This document shows, one piece after another, positions 1 through 6,790 of a DNA stretch of 6,898 bases. Made by a program: the position numbers and the translations under genes. Each line of letters starts with the position of its first letter. The first letter of the stretch is position 1. The notes below the pieces were generated by a model. It saw only the letters and a program-made list of their open reading frames with translations. It did no database searches and was not told the origin of the DNA. Source of the stretch: an uncultured Lachnospiraceae bacterium (lineage in GTDB: Bacteria; Bacillota; Clostridia; Lachnospirales; Lachnospiraceae); assembly GCA_947176785.1 (NCBI GenBank), contig CAMWSA010000199.1, positions 1-6,898 on the forward strand, given 5' to 3'.

Positions 1-36
1 GTAGAAATGATAGCCCCACTAATAGGGCATTGATAC
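1..36 (+). CRISPR. Variant CRISPR repeat at left edge, probable distal end of an upstream array
   Basis: These 36 bases match the two repeats at the right end of the window in 34 positions. The two differences are at repeat positions 21 (A for G) and 23 (A to T), giving AATA where the others have GAAA. Both fall in the predicted loop between the GCCC (13-16) and GGGC (25-28) arms, so the stem is kept. No second repeat follows within the next 100 bases. A degenerate repeat followed by non-array sequence is the usual look of the leader-distal end of an array, so I infer an array transcribed left to right that ends here. Because the window begins at this repeat, a solitary repeat cannot be excluded. 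Confidence 0.85.
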
Positions 37-112
37 AAATATAGATTAGCATTTTTGAAATCCTATACGAATATGTTTGACAGTATTTTGTGCTGCTCTT
101 GGAGAGATTATA

Positions 113-673
113 ATGATCATCATATCTAATTATCATCTTGAGTATAAAAATGATTCAGAGTGTTTTCATGTCCATAACCACGATTTCCCACAATGCCCGT
201 TTTGTTCCTGTGAACTGAAAGTATCAGGGAGCCGCCTGCGGAAAGTCATTCAGCATGATGGCTCTGTTTTGCGTTTGATGATCCGCAGGCTTCGTTGTGC
301 AGAATGCAGGAACATTCACCATGAACTGCCTGATCTTGTTATCCCATATAAGCATTATGGTTTAGATGCTGTTGAAAAAATTCTTATGGTCTTTAATCAG
401 AAAGAACCGTCAGTTACTGAAATTTCTGATAATTTTACACAGTGTCAGGAAGTACAGCAGCCAGATTACCCGTGTGAATACAGTACGGCACTGCGTCTTA
501 ACCAATGGTTTTCCTGTCTGATCGCATATCTTGCAAATATCCCATGCATTTACTCTGAATGCTGTTTTTTTTCTATTAATAATCACTTTCATAGCGGGAC
601 TTTGATAAACTGCAAAAATGGTTGGATGAAAAAGATGTTCTCAGTTGTATTTTTTCAGACCTGTTTTGCATAG
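113..673 (+). CDS. DUF6431-like zinc-ribbon protein, function unknown
   Basis: A predicted 186-residue protein. I chose the ATG at 113 because GGAGAG (101-106) lies six bases upstream; a TTG in the same frame at 77 would add 12 residues without a ribosome site. The N-terminal half has two Cys-x2-Cys pairs (C28/C31 and C62/C65) that look like a zinc ribbon, separated by a segment rich in Arg and Lys, and followed by HHELP (69-73). This layout is what I recall for the Firmicutes DUF6431 family, which often occurs near mobile or recombination genes; its function is not known. The last 60 residues are rich in Cys and Phe and weakly conserved in appearance, so the protein may be decaying or frameshifted near its end. 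It lies between the left repeat and the cas operon on the same strand, about 100 bp from the next gene. I see no cas motif in it and would not assign it a role in immunity. Confidence 0.6.
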   Translation: MIIISNYHLEYKNDSECFHVHNHDFPQCPFCSCELKVSGSRLRKVIQHDGSVLRLMIRRLRCAECRNIHHELPDLVIPYKHYGLDAVEKILMVFNQKEPSVTEISDNFTQCQEVQQPDYPCEYSTALRLNQWFSCLIAYLANIPCIYSECCFFSINNHFHSGTLINCKNGWMKKMFSVVFFQTCFA

Positions 674-714
674 TCTTAGATGCAGTATTTTGATAACCTG
701 ATTGTATCATAAAT

Positions 715-737
715 CCGTTTCGCTGTTACTGAAGCGG
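715..737 (+). other. Hairpin in the gap before the cas operon
   Basis: CCGTTTC (715-721) can pair with GAAGCGG (731-737) as a seven-pair stem with one T-G wobble and a nine-base loop. No run of T follows, so it is not a standard intrinsic terminator. A TGATA/TATCA inverted pair (691-695 and 705-709) lies just upstream. No convincing -35/-10 pair is visible in the 102-bp gap between 673 and 776, so the operon promoter may lie inside or before the DUF6431-like gene. The hairpin could be a 5' leader structure of the cas mRNA or chance. Confidence 0.35.
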
Positions 738-760
738 TGGAATCATGTGAACAAAAGAAA

Positions 761-767
761 GGGAGAG
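761..767 (+). promoter_or_regulatory. Shine-Dalgarno site that sets the start of the CARF-HEPN gene
   Basis: GGGAGAG preceded by AAA lies eight bases before the GTG at 776. The in-frame GTG at 737 has no comparable site, so translation from 776 is preferred. Confidence 0.6.
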
Positions 768-775
768 TATACGGA

Positions 776-2350
776 GTGGAGGATCAAAATAGAAACAATC
801 ATAAACTGCAGCAATTGACAGAAACATGGATGGAAATGGAACGAAAGACGTTGGCACAGCGTGAACGGGCAGAAGCCTATTATGAGGAATACCTTATGCC
901 TCCGATTATTGACTGTTATTTAGAGCGTAATGCTGACCAGGTGTTTGAAAATGTAGATTATTTAATCTTGTCTGTAGGCACATCTTATGAACCGCTGATA
1001 TTGAATATTTCATTGCTGAAGCCAAAACGGATACTGTTTTTGTATACGGATAATACAGAAAAAATTATCAGTAAGATCGTGAATTTTCTGCAGCTTCAGG
1101 CAGAAGCATATGAAAAAAGTATTGTAGATGCGACTGATTCACTGTCTGTATATCAGAAGATCAAACAGGCATATATCGGCTGGGAAAGACCAGAAAAAGT
1201 GTATATTGATTTTACGGGCGGAACAAAAACGATGTCCGCAGCAGCAGCCCTTGCAGGATCATTGATCGACGTTCAACTTATTTATGTTGGAACAAGCGAA
1301 TATTTGTCGTTTTTTCGAAAGCCTAGGCCAGGAAGTGAGGAGCTTTTATATATTGACAACCCAATCGAAGTGTTTGGGGATTTTGAACTGGAGAAGGTGT
1401 TTGTATTAATTGAACGGTATAATTATGCAGGCGCTGCAGAAAAATTAAAATATTTAAAAGAGAGTATCCCGGATCCGATGAACCGTCAGCAGATCAATTT
1501 TGTGTATCTTCTTGTGAAAGTGTACGAACACTGGGATGCGCTTGAATTCGCAAATGCAATGCAAGTGATGGAGGAACTTCTGCGAGAATTGAAACGTGAT
1601 TACCGGATACATAAAAAAATACTGATGATGGATTTCCAGACTGTTTTGAATGACCAATATAAAATACTTTGCCAGCTTGGCAAGATTCCGGGCTTTCTTC
1701 GTGATCGGAAGCAGGCCGAAATACTGAAAAATAAACCTTTGATCGTGGCATTGATGCATACGATGTACAGCAATGCCATGAGACGTGAGGAACAGGAAAA
1801 ATATGACATGGCAACACTTCTTTTATACCGTCTTTTGGAGATGGTTGTCCAGCGGAGGCTGATGAATTATAGGATTTTTGCTTCTAAGCCTGAATATGGG
1901 AAGATGGACTTTTCAAATGCAGGAAGCGATTATGCGGATTTAAGTCCGAAAAACAGGATATCGCATCTGGAGGAGGTAAGTTCCAGCCTGCGCAGAGAAC
2001 TGTTCCATGGAAATGACAGGGATTACCTGCCATCGCCGGTTGCGCTTATGGATGGCTGTCTGCTGCTGGCAGCCCTGGGCGATGAAGTGATGACAGGAAA
2101 AGATGGCATTGCTATTGGCCAGCTGAAGCGCATCCGCGCAATGGTATCTCTTAGAAATAACAGTATTTTTGCACATGGCCTGGGACCAGTACGACAGGAG
2201 GATTATTTCAAGTTCAGGGATTTTGTAAAGGAATTGTTCCAAAAATTCTGCCAGATAGAAAAAATCAAATTTTCTTCATATAAAAAAGCCTGCATGTTTA
2301 TGAATCCGATCAGTTCCAGATATTATCAGATTATGGGAGAGAGAAAATGA
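776..2350 (+). CDS. CARF-HEPN ribonuclease of the Csm6/Csx1 type (TIGR02710-like)
   Basis: A predicted 524-residue cytoplasmic protein starting at GTG 776; an in-frame GTG at 737 would give 537 residues. Seen: a Rossmann-like N-terminal domain (about 58-200) with SVGTS (66-70) after a hydrophobic strand, DFTGGTKTM (145-153) and YVGTS (170-174), the pattern of CARF ligand-binding domains in the TIGR02710 group; a long helical middle (about 205-430); and a C-terminal HEPN motif, R460-N-x5-H467, in RNNSIFAH. Known: in type III CRISPR systems such proteins bind cyclic oligoadenylate made by Cas10 through CARF and then cut RNA with HEPN. Inferred: this one does the same, with the signal coming from a Cas10 outside the window. 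Its TGA overlaps the cas1 ATG (ATGA), so the two are translationally coupled. The placement beside adaptation genes rather than effector genes is uncommon. The family call is firm, the ligand unknown. Confidence 0.87.
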   Translation: MEDQNRNNHKLQQLTETWMEMERKTLAQRERAEAYYEEYLMPPIIDCYLERNADQVFENVDYLILSVGTSYEPLILNISLLKPKRILFLYTDNTEKIISKIVNFLQLQAEAYEKSIVDATDSLSVYQKIKQAYIGWERPEKVYIDFTGGTKTMSAAAALAGSLIDVQLIYVGTSEYLSFFRKPRPGSEELLYIDNPIEVFGDFELEKVFVLIERYNYAGAAEKLKYLKESIPDPMNRQQINFVYLLVKVYEHWDALEFANAMQVMEELLRELKRDYRIHKKILMMDFQTVLNDQYKILCQLGKIPGFLRDRKQAEILKNKPLIVALMHTMYSNAMRREEQEKYDMATLLLYRLLEMVVQRRLMNYRIFASKPEYGKMDFSNAGSDYADLSPKNRISHLEEVSSSLRRELFHGNDRDYLPSPVALMDGCLLLAALGDEVMTGKDGIAIGQLKRIRAMVSLRNNSIFAHGLGPVRQEDYFKFRDFVKELFQKFCQIEKIKFSSYKKACMFMNPISSRYYQIMGERK

Positions 2351-3351
2351 GCATGCTATATGTAAAAGAACAAGGAGCCTACATCCGGAAAAATGGAGAA
2401 GCGCTTGAAGTAATAAAACAGGGACAACGCCTTTTGACTTTTCCAATGGGGAATCTGGATGGTGTTTCCATTTTTGGCAATGTACAGATATCCACGCAGG
2501 CATTGGCCAGCCTGATGGAATACGGCATAGATGTGAGTCTTTTTACCAGAGCCGGACGGCTGGTTGGGCAAGCGCTTTCGGACTCATCCAAAAATATTTT
2601 TCTGAGGTTTGCCCAGTATGAAGCATATCAGGATATGGATGAGAGAATGAGGCTGGCACGAATAATCATAAAGAACAAGATTGAAAATCAACAGAGAGTC
2701 GTAAAACAACACCGGTATAAAGATGGTTTTGTGCCAAAAAAGGAATTGGAGCAAATGCAGAAGCTGAAGACGGGATTGGGGAAGTGTATGACAGCAAATG
2801 ATATCTTTGGAATAGAAGGCATGTGTAGTAATATTTATTTTAATTGCTTTTCTCATATGGTTGACTGCAGCTTCAAGTTCAGCGGAAGAAACCGCAGACC
2901 GCCGAAAGACCCTGTCAACGCAGTTCTCAGCCTTGGCTATACATTTTTGACCAGGGAAGTATGCGCGTGCTTGGAATCAGAATCTTTTGAGGTATATCTG
3001 GGATTTTTGCATGGCATCCGTTACGGAAGGAAGTCACTGGCACTGGATATTGTGGAAGAATTTCGCCAGCCAGTTGTAGACCGGTTTGTAGTCCGAAGTT
3101 TTAATAAGCGTGTGATCAATGAATATGATTTTCAGGAAGAAGAGGGACATATCATTCTAACGGAGGATGGATTTAAGAAGTTTTGTCAGGAATTTGAATT
3201 GTGGATGACTGGACGGAAGTCCATACAGCCTGAAAATTACAGAAAAATCATTCGAAAACAGAGTTTCAGCCTAAAAAAGGCATTGCAGGATAAGGTCGAT
3301 TATGTGCCGTATCATTGGGATGGAAAAAATGACATATTTGATCAGCTATGA
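2347..3351 (+). CDS. cas1: CRISPR-associated endonuclease/integrase Cas1
   Basis: A predicted 334-residue protein, normal Cas1 length. Cas1 is the metal-dependent integrase that, as two dimers bridged by Cas2, joins prespacers to the first repeat. The N-terminal beta domain opens with LYVKEQGAYIRKNGEAL and includes GVSIFGNVQIST; the helical catalytic domain carries the expected metal ligands E157 (in GIEG), H222 (in GFLHGIRYGRKS) and D234/E237 (in LALDIVEEFRQP), with the basic stretch GRNRRPP (180-186) between. The site looks intact. The sequence resembles Cas1 of type I-C and III relatives more than the Cas1 of type II, judged by eye. The ATG is four bases into the overlap with the upstream CARF-HEPN stop and has the purine-rich GGGAGAGAG (2336-2344) before it. 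The gene overlaps cas2 by 23 bp. It is not fused to the reverse transcriptase, unlike the well-known RT-Cas1 proteins. Confidence 0.97.
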   Translation: MSMLYVKEQGAYIRKNGEALEVIKQGQRLLTFPMGNLDGVSIFGNVQISTQALASLMEYGIDVSLFTRAGRLVGQALSDSSKNIFLRFAQYEAYQDMDERMRLARIIIKNKIENQQRVVKQHRYKDGFVPKKELEQMQKLKTGLGKCMTANDIFGIEGMCSNIYFNCFSHMVDCSFKFSGRNRRPPKDPVNAVLSLGYTFLTREVCACLESESFEVYLGFLHGIRYGRKSLALDIVEEFRQPVVDRFVVRSFNKRVINEYDFQEEEGHIILTEDGFKKFCQEFELWMTGRKSIQPENYRKIIRKQSFSLKKALQDKVDYVPYHWDGKNDIFDQL

Positions 3352-3616
3352 TATAGAAGAAGACAGAACCCGCACAAAGCTGTCAAAATTATTGCAAGGG
3401 TATGGCGTAAGAATTCAATATTCTGTTTTTGAGTGTTCATTGACGGATGCTAGATTTCAAAAATTATATGGAGAGATCTTGAAATTGACTACAGAAAAAT
3501 GCGCAGGCAGTGTGCGCTTTTATCCGCTGTGCAAAAACTGCATGGAAAAAATCATGACGATAGGGAAACCACTGCATGAACCTGAAAATCTAAACAGTAG
3601 CATTATTGTCATATGA
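3329..3616 (+). CDS. cas2: CRISPR-associated protein Cas2
   Basis: A predicted 95-residue protein with the Cas2 ferredoxin-like fold. It starts MTYLISYDI, where D8 ends the first beta strand and is the family's conserved acidic residue; RIQYSVFECSL is the usual second strand-helix segment, and YPLCKNC precedes the last helix. Cas2 forms the central dimer of the Cas1-Cas2 integrase. In-frame ATG codons also occur at 3320 and 3302; I prefer 3329 because the Cas2 strand normally begins two or three residues after Met and GGGATGG lies just upstream. The start lies 23 bp inside the 3' end of cas1, so expression should be coupled. The next gene follows after 37 bp. The C-terminal tail (EPENLNSSIIVI) is short and unremarkable, and no fused domain is present. 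Confidence 0.95.
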   Translation: MTYLISYDIEEDRTRTKLSKLLQGYGVRIQYSVFECSLTDARFQKLYGEILKLTTEKCAGSVRFYPLCKNCMEKIMTIGKPLHEPENLNSSIIVI

Positions 3617-3640
3617 CAATGGCAGAAAGGAAGTAGAACG

Positions 3641-3647
3641 AAAGGAG
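3641..3647 (+). promoter_or_regulatory. Shine-Dalgarno site that sets the start of the RT-primase gene
   Basis: AAAGGAG lies six bases before the ATG at 3654. The frame is open back to a TTG at 3606, which overlaps the end of cas2 but has no such site, so the protein should begin MGLYTKI. Confidence 0.8.
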
Positions 3648-3653
3648 AAAGAT

Positions 3654-6521
3654 ATGGGGTTATATACTAAAATTGCAGACCTGCAGAAACTTCGCATAGC
3701 ATGGAAGCAGGTATATAAAAAAAGGCCGAAAGAAGGAGTTGATGAAATTTCATGTGAAGAATTTGAGGCAGGACGGGAAAATTATTTAAAAGTCCTGGCC
3801 ATGGAATTGAGGGACCATACATACGAGTGCCAGCCAGTACGCCTGGCACCGCTTTATAAAGAGGAAAAAGTGAGATATATCAGCCTATACTGCATGCGTG
3901 ACAAAGTCGTGCAATGTTCTGCTGCAGAACTCGCGAATCTATATGAGCCATTTTTTTCAAAAAGCAGCTATGCGTATCGCAGTGGAAAGTCCGCGCTGCA
4001 TGCGTCACAGGATATCTGCGCTTATATCAAAAAGTCAGGTGAGTGCTGGGTGCTGCAAGCGGATATCCATTCTTTTTTTGACTGTATACTACAGGATTAC
4101 TTATTTGGTGAATTACGAAGACGGATAGTGGAAGAGGACGTGCTGGAGTTATTAAAAAAGATCATCTGCGCACCTTCTCTGGACAAAAACGGAATCCTTA
4201 GTGAAAAACGGCTCGGCCTGTACCAGGGATCTGCCATTGCGCCTATTTTATCCAACATCTATCTGACGGATCTGGATGAAAGGATCAGAAACGAAACAAG
4301 GTTTTACGTACGTTATTCCGATGACCTGCTGATTTTTTTTCAAAGCCGGGAAGAAGCGGATGGTTACCTTAAGCAGATGGTATCATATTTTTCAGCAATC
4401 GGCCTGGAATTTAATCAGGAAAAGACAAAGATTGCCAGGCTTTCTGAAGGATTTGATTTTCTTGGCAGCCATTTTGACAAAAAAGGCATATCTGTGCCTG
4501 ACAAAGCAAAGATACATCTGAACGGAAGGCTGGAAGATATATGGCTGAATTCATCATATTCTGATTTTTCTGTACGTATGCGCAAAGCACTGGAAATCGT
4601 GAATGGATGGGAACAGTATTTTTCAGTTCAGAAGGAATTCCATGGGATACTGGAATATGCAGTCTGGGTATACCGTATGCAGAAATCTGGAAGCATGGAC
4701 CTGGCTGGGATGAAAGCGCAGCGGTTAAAGATGAAAAATCCTTATAAAGATATCGCTGTCTACCTGGCATCTGTCTGGCAGAAATATCATATGCAGGTGG
4801 AAAGCCTGCGGGAGTATGAAATGTACTATAATCTTCCGGAATTATGGGAAGATGAACAGAAATATACAGATAATCCAATGGTAACAGAACTTTTGGAGAT
4901 GTATAAAAAATACGTGATCCAGGAATCACCGGATATCAGCTTAGAACTGATGCAGTTGTATGCAGACCTGAAAAAATATAAGAATGCCGCAGTACTGTCT
5001 GAGAAAGGCAGGCAGACGAGGAATCATCCATCTGTATTACCAATGATATCATCTGCATTGTCTGCAGACGGAAAAGAGGAGATGAGACTCAGCGCGGATG
5101 GGATAGCCAGATACATGGAACTTTTTGTTGGAAGAGAAGATCTTTACGCATTAAATGAAATGACAGATGCTGGACGAAGGATTTGCAGGGAGGTCCAGGA
5201 ACCTCTGCTTCCTGAATTAGTACATGCACATCTATCAGGTGAAAAAATAGTAAGCACTTATATACAGCGCAACAATGCGACAGTCAAATATCTGGTTATT
5301 GACCTGGACATATCAAAAGGGATCCTGCTCCGGCAGGAAGAAGGAATAGTAGAAGAATATATGAAAAAGTGCCTGCACATAGCTGAAAGGTTCCGAAAGG
5401 AATTCTATCATATTGGCATAAAAAGTTATCTTGAGAAAAGCGGGGGCAGGGGATTTCATGTATGGGTATTTTTTGACGAGTGGATTCCGGTTCGGTATGT
5501 AAATATGCTTACAGACCTGATAGACGCAAGAGTTGTGGAAGTTTGGAGCAACAGCGGTATCCAGGTAGAATATTTTCCTAATAAGACACGGCTTCGCAAT
5601 GGCAAAAAAGGGCAGTGCATGAAATTGCCATTTGGCATCCATCCTCACACTGGCAGGAAAAGCTGTTTCATGACGGAAACAGGGGAACTCTGCTGGCCGC
5701 AGCAGGATGCTATAGATAATATCGTCTGTTATCCACTTCATGTGCTCAAAAAAACCATAGCGTCAGGATATAATGAAAAAACTATGGAGGCTGCCAGACA
5801 GATCCGCCAGCCATTGGACAGGGCGCAGACAGCTTTTGGCAAGGCTGAAAATGCAGACATGGATCTTAAAGAATTTGAAGTCATGCATGACGCCGTGCGT
5901 AAAGTATTAGAAGAGTGTAGTTTGATGCGCTATTTATGCCAGAAAGCAAAAAAAACATGCTATCTGACACACTATGAACGCCTGAGCATTCTCTATGTAT
6001 TCGGACACATCGGTGCAGAAGGAAAGGAATTCGTCCACAAAGTAATGTCATTTACTCTGAATTATTCCAGTCATGTGACACAAAAATTTATCATGCGTTG
6101 TCCCGAAAAACCAGTCAGCTGCATAAAACTGCGTGAACAGTATAAGCGGATATCCGCGGAAATCGGATGTACCTGCAGATTCCATAGGACAAAACATTGC
6201 TATCCTTCTCCGGTGCTGCATGCGCTTCAGAAATCAGAGGAAAATACTTCTGTCACAATGCCCCTACGTGGAACGGTTTCAATCGATAAGCAGAAAATCT
6301 TGAAAAATGAAATTAATACAGCCAGTAGGGCACAAGAAATAGCGGAAAAGCTGATTGAATTGCGCAAGCAGAAGCAGGGCCTGGACAAAGCAGTAAAAAA
6401 ATGTGAGCAGGAACTGGAAGCGCTGTTTGACGACAACATTACGGACAGTATGGAAATTAAGATTGGCCTATTGGCCAGGAAGAAGGAAGGGGATAAGGTC
6501 GAGTGGAGGATCGAATTATAA
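3654..6521 (+). CDS. Reverse transcriptase fused to a CRISPR-associated primase-polymerase (RT-AEP, CAPP-like)
   Basis: A predicted 955-residue protein with two polymerase modules. The N-terminal reverse transcriptase (about 1-330) resembles group II intron and CRISPR RTs: SYAYRSGKSALHA (motif 2 region, from 105), DIHSFFDC with D137 (motif A), YQGSAIAP (from 190; motif B), YSDD (221-224) as catalytic motif C, FLGSHF (269-274) and a thumb-like NGWEQYF (317-323). A helical stretch (about 330-480) is unassigned. A TOTE/CAPP-type archaeo-eukaryotic primase follows: FVGREDLYAL, HLSGEKI (526-532), D550-x-D552 in VIDLDIS, S596 to H602 in SGGRGFHVW, VEYFPNK (about 638-644) and KLPFGIHPHTGR (from 657). 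Near the end are cysteines C816, C823, C839, C841 and C849 before YPSPVLHA, a possible metal-binding domain, and a charged helical, coiled-coil-like tail (890-925). Both catalytic centres look intact. The gene is last in the cas1-cas2 operon, which suggests prespacer synthesis from RNA or DNA, or gap filling after integration. The activity is inferred; the domain calls are strong. Confidence 0.92.
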   Translation: MGLYTKIADLQKLRIAWKQVYKKRPKEGVDEISCEEFEAGRENYLKVLAMELRDHTYECQPVRLAPLYKEEKVRYISLYCMRDKVVQCSAAELANLYEPFFSKSSYAYRSGKSALHASQDICAYIKKSGECWVLQADIHSFFDCILQDYLFGELRRRIVEEDVLELLKKIICAPSLDKNGILSEKRLGLYQGSAIAPILSNIYLTDLDERIRNETRFYVRYSDDLLIFFQSREEADGYLKQMVSYFSAIGLEFNQEKTKIARLSEGFDFLGSHFDKKGISVPDKAKIHLNGRLEDIWLNSSYSDFSVRMRKALEIVNGWEQYFSVQKEFHGILEYAVWVYRMQKSGSMDLAGMKAQRLKMKNPYKDIAVYLASVWQKYHMQVESLREYEMYYNLPELWEDEQKYTDNPMVTELLEMYKKYVIQESPDISLELMQLYADLKKYKNAAVLSEKGRQTRNHPSVLPMISSALSADGKEEMRLSADGIARYMELFVGREDLYALNEMTDAGRRICREVQEPLLPELVHAHLSGEKIVSTYIQRNNATVKYLVIDLDISKGILLRQEEGIVEEYMKKCLHIAERFRKEFYHIGIKSYLEKSGGRGFHVWVFFDEWIPVRYVNMLTDLIDARVVEVWSNSGIQVEYFPNKTRLRNGKKGQCMKLPFGIHPHTGRKSCFMTETGELCWPQQDAIDNIVCYPLHVLKKTIASGYNEKTMEAARQIRQPLDRAQTAFGKAENADMDLKEFEVMHDAVRKVLEECSLMRYLCQKAKKTCYLTHYERLSILYVFGHIGAEGKEFVHKVMSFTLNYSSHVTQKFIMRCPEKPVSCIKLREQYKRISAEIGCTCRFHRTKHCYPSPVLHALQKSEENTSVTMPLRGTVSIDKQKILKNEINTASRAQEIAEKLIELRKQKQGLDKAVKKCEQELEALFDDNITDSMEIKIGLLARKKEGDKVEWRIEL

Positions 6522-6557
6522 AATAATAGGATATCGCCTTGTAAAGATCAAAAACTT

Positions 6558-6586
6558 TGCAGGGCTGATTCCTGCATCTTATTATT
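6558..6586 (+). terminator. Weak terminator-like hairpin after the cas operon
   Basis: TGCAGG (6558-6563) pairs with CCTGCA (6571-6576) over a seven-base loop, followed by TCTTATTATT. The stem is short and the T-rich tail is interrupted, so termination would be partial. It lies 37 bp after the RT-primase stop and before the array promoter, a sensible place to separate the operon from the array transcript. Confidence 0.35.
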
Positions 6587-6637
6587 AAAAGTTATATAGT
6601 GGCTTATCTATTTTTAATACCTATATGGAAAAAATGA

Positions 6638-6666
6638 TTGACAGATGCGGGAAAAAGCGTTAATAT
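6638..6666 (+). promoter_or_regulatory. Near-consensus promoter of the downstream CRISPR array
   Basis: TTGACA (6638-6643), a 17-bp spacer, then TAATAT (6661-6666) form a sigma-70/sigma-A promoter with a perfect -35 and one -10 mismatch. Transcription would start near 6671-6673 and read through about 120 bases of leader into the first repeat at 6791. It also sets the direction of the array as left to right, the same as the cas genes. No coding region lies between it and the repeat. Confidence 0.8.
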
Positions 6667-6790
6667 TTTAACAGTGTATTGGCGAGCCAAAAAAATGGCT
6701 TCAAAACATCCAAATTCAGAATATTCTGATAATTATATGCAAAAATGGTCTGTGAGACCCGCATAAAATAAGGGATTGCGAGAGGGTACT
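6667..6790 (+). promoter_or_regulatory. CRISPR leader with dyad-symmetric elements
   Basis: The AT-rich segment between the promoter and the first repeat is the likely leader that Cas1-Cas2 recognises for polarised spacer insertion. It holds three symmetric elements: GAGCCA/TGGCTT (6684-6689 and 6696-6701) around six A, a perfect 12-bp palindrome CAGAATATTCTG (6717-6728), and a nested pair TATGC/GCATA (6736-6740 and 6761-6765) enclosing GGTCT/AGACC (6747-6751 and 6755-6759). The last ends 25 bp from the first repeat. Leader identity is inferred from position and the promoter; the roles of the elements are unknown. Confidence 0.7.
6717..6728. repeat. Perfect 12-bp palindrome in the leader
   Basis: CAGAATATTCTG reads the same on both strands and sits 62 bp before the first repeat. 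It could be a binding site for a dimeric host factor or for the adaptation complex; in an AT-rich leader a chance palindrome is also possible. Confidence 0.5.

Noticed and set aside
77..112. Upstream TTG start and TTGACA as a -35 with TATAAT at 109-114
   Set aside because: The TTG lacks a ribosome site. The two hexamers are separated by 26 bp, too far for a promoter, and the TATAAT overlaps the ATG at 113.
690..703. Similarity of TTGATAACCTGATT to the repeat end plus first spacer bases (6820-6832)
   Set aside because: The match is short, includes an indel and spans a repeat-spacer junction, so it is most likely chance.
2347..3616. Possible type VI (Cas13) or type II assignment of the locus from repeat appearance
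   Set aside because: No effector is present and the repeat alone does not settle the type; the CARF-HEPN gene points to type III but only indirectly.
4152..4160. A-AAA-AAG slippery sequence in the RT region (and T8 run near 4333) as a programmed frameshift
   Set aside because: The frame is continuous through both polymerase domains, so no shift is needed, and such runs are common in AT-rich genes.
4411..4929. 172-residue open frame on the minus strand
   Set aside because: It lies wholly inside the RT-primase gene, has no recognisable motif and no good ribosome site; the + strand frame carries clear catalytic motifs.
5313..5741. 142-residue open frame on the minus strand
   Set aside because: It is antisense to the primase catalytic motifs and has low-complexity, hydrophobic composition typical of a shadow frame.
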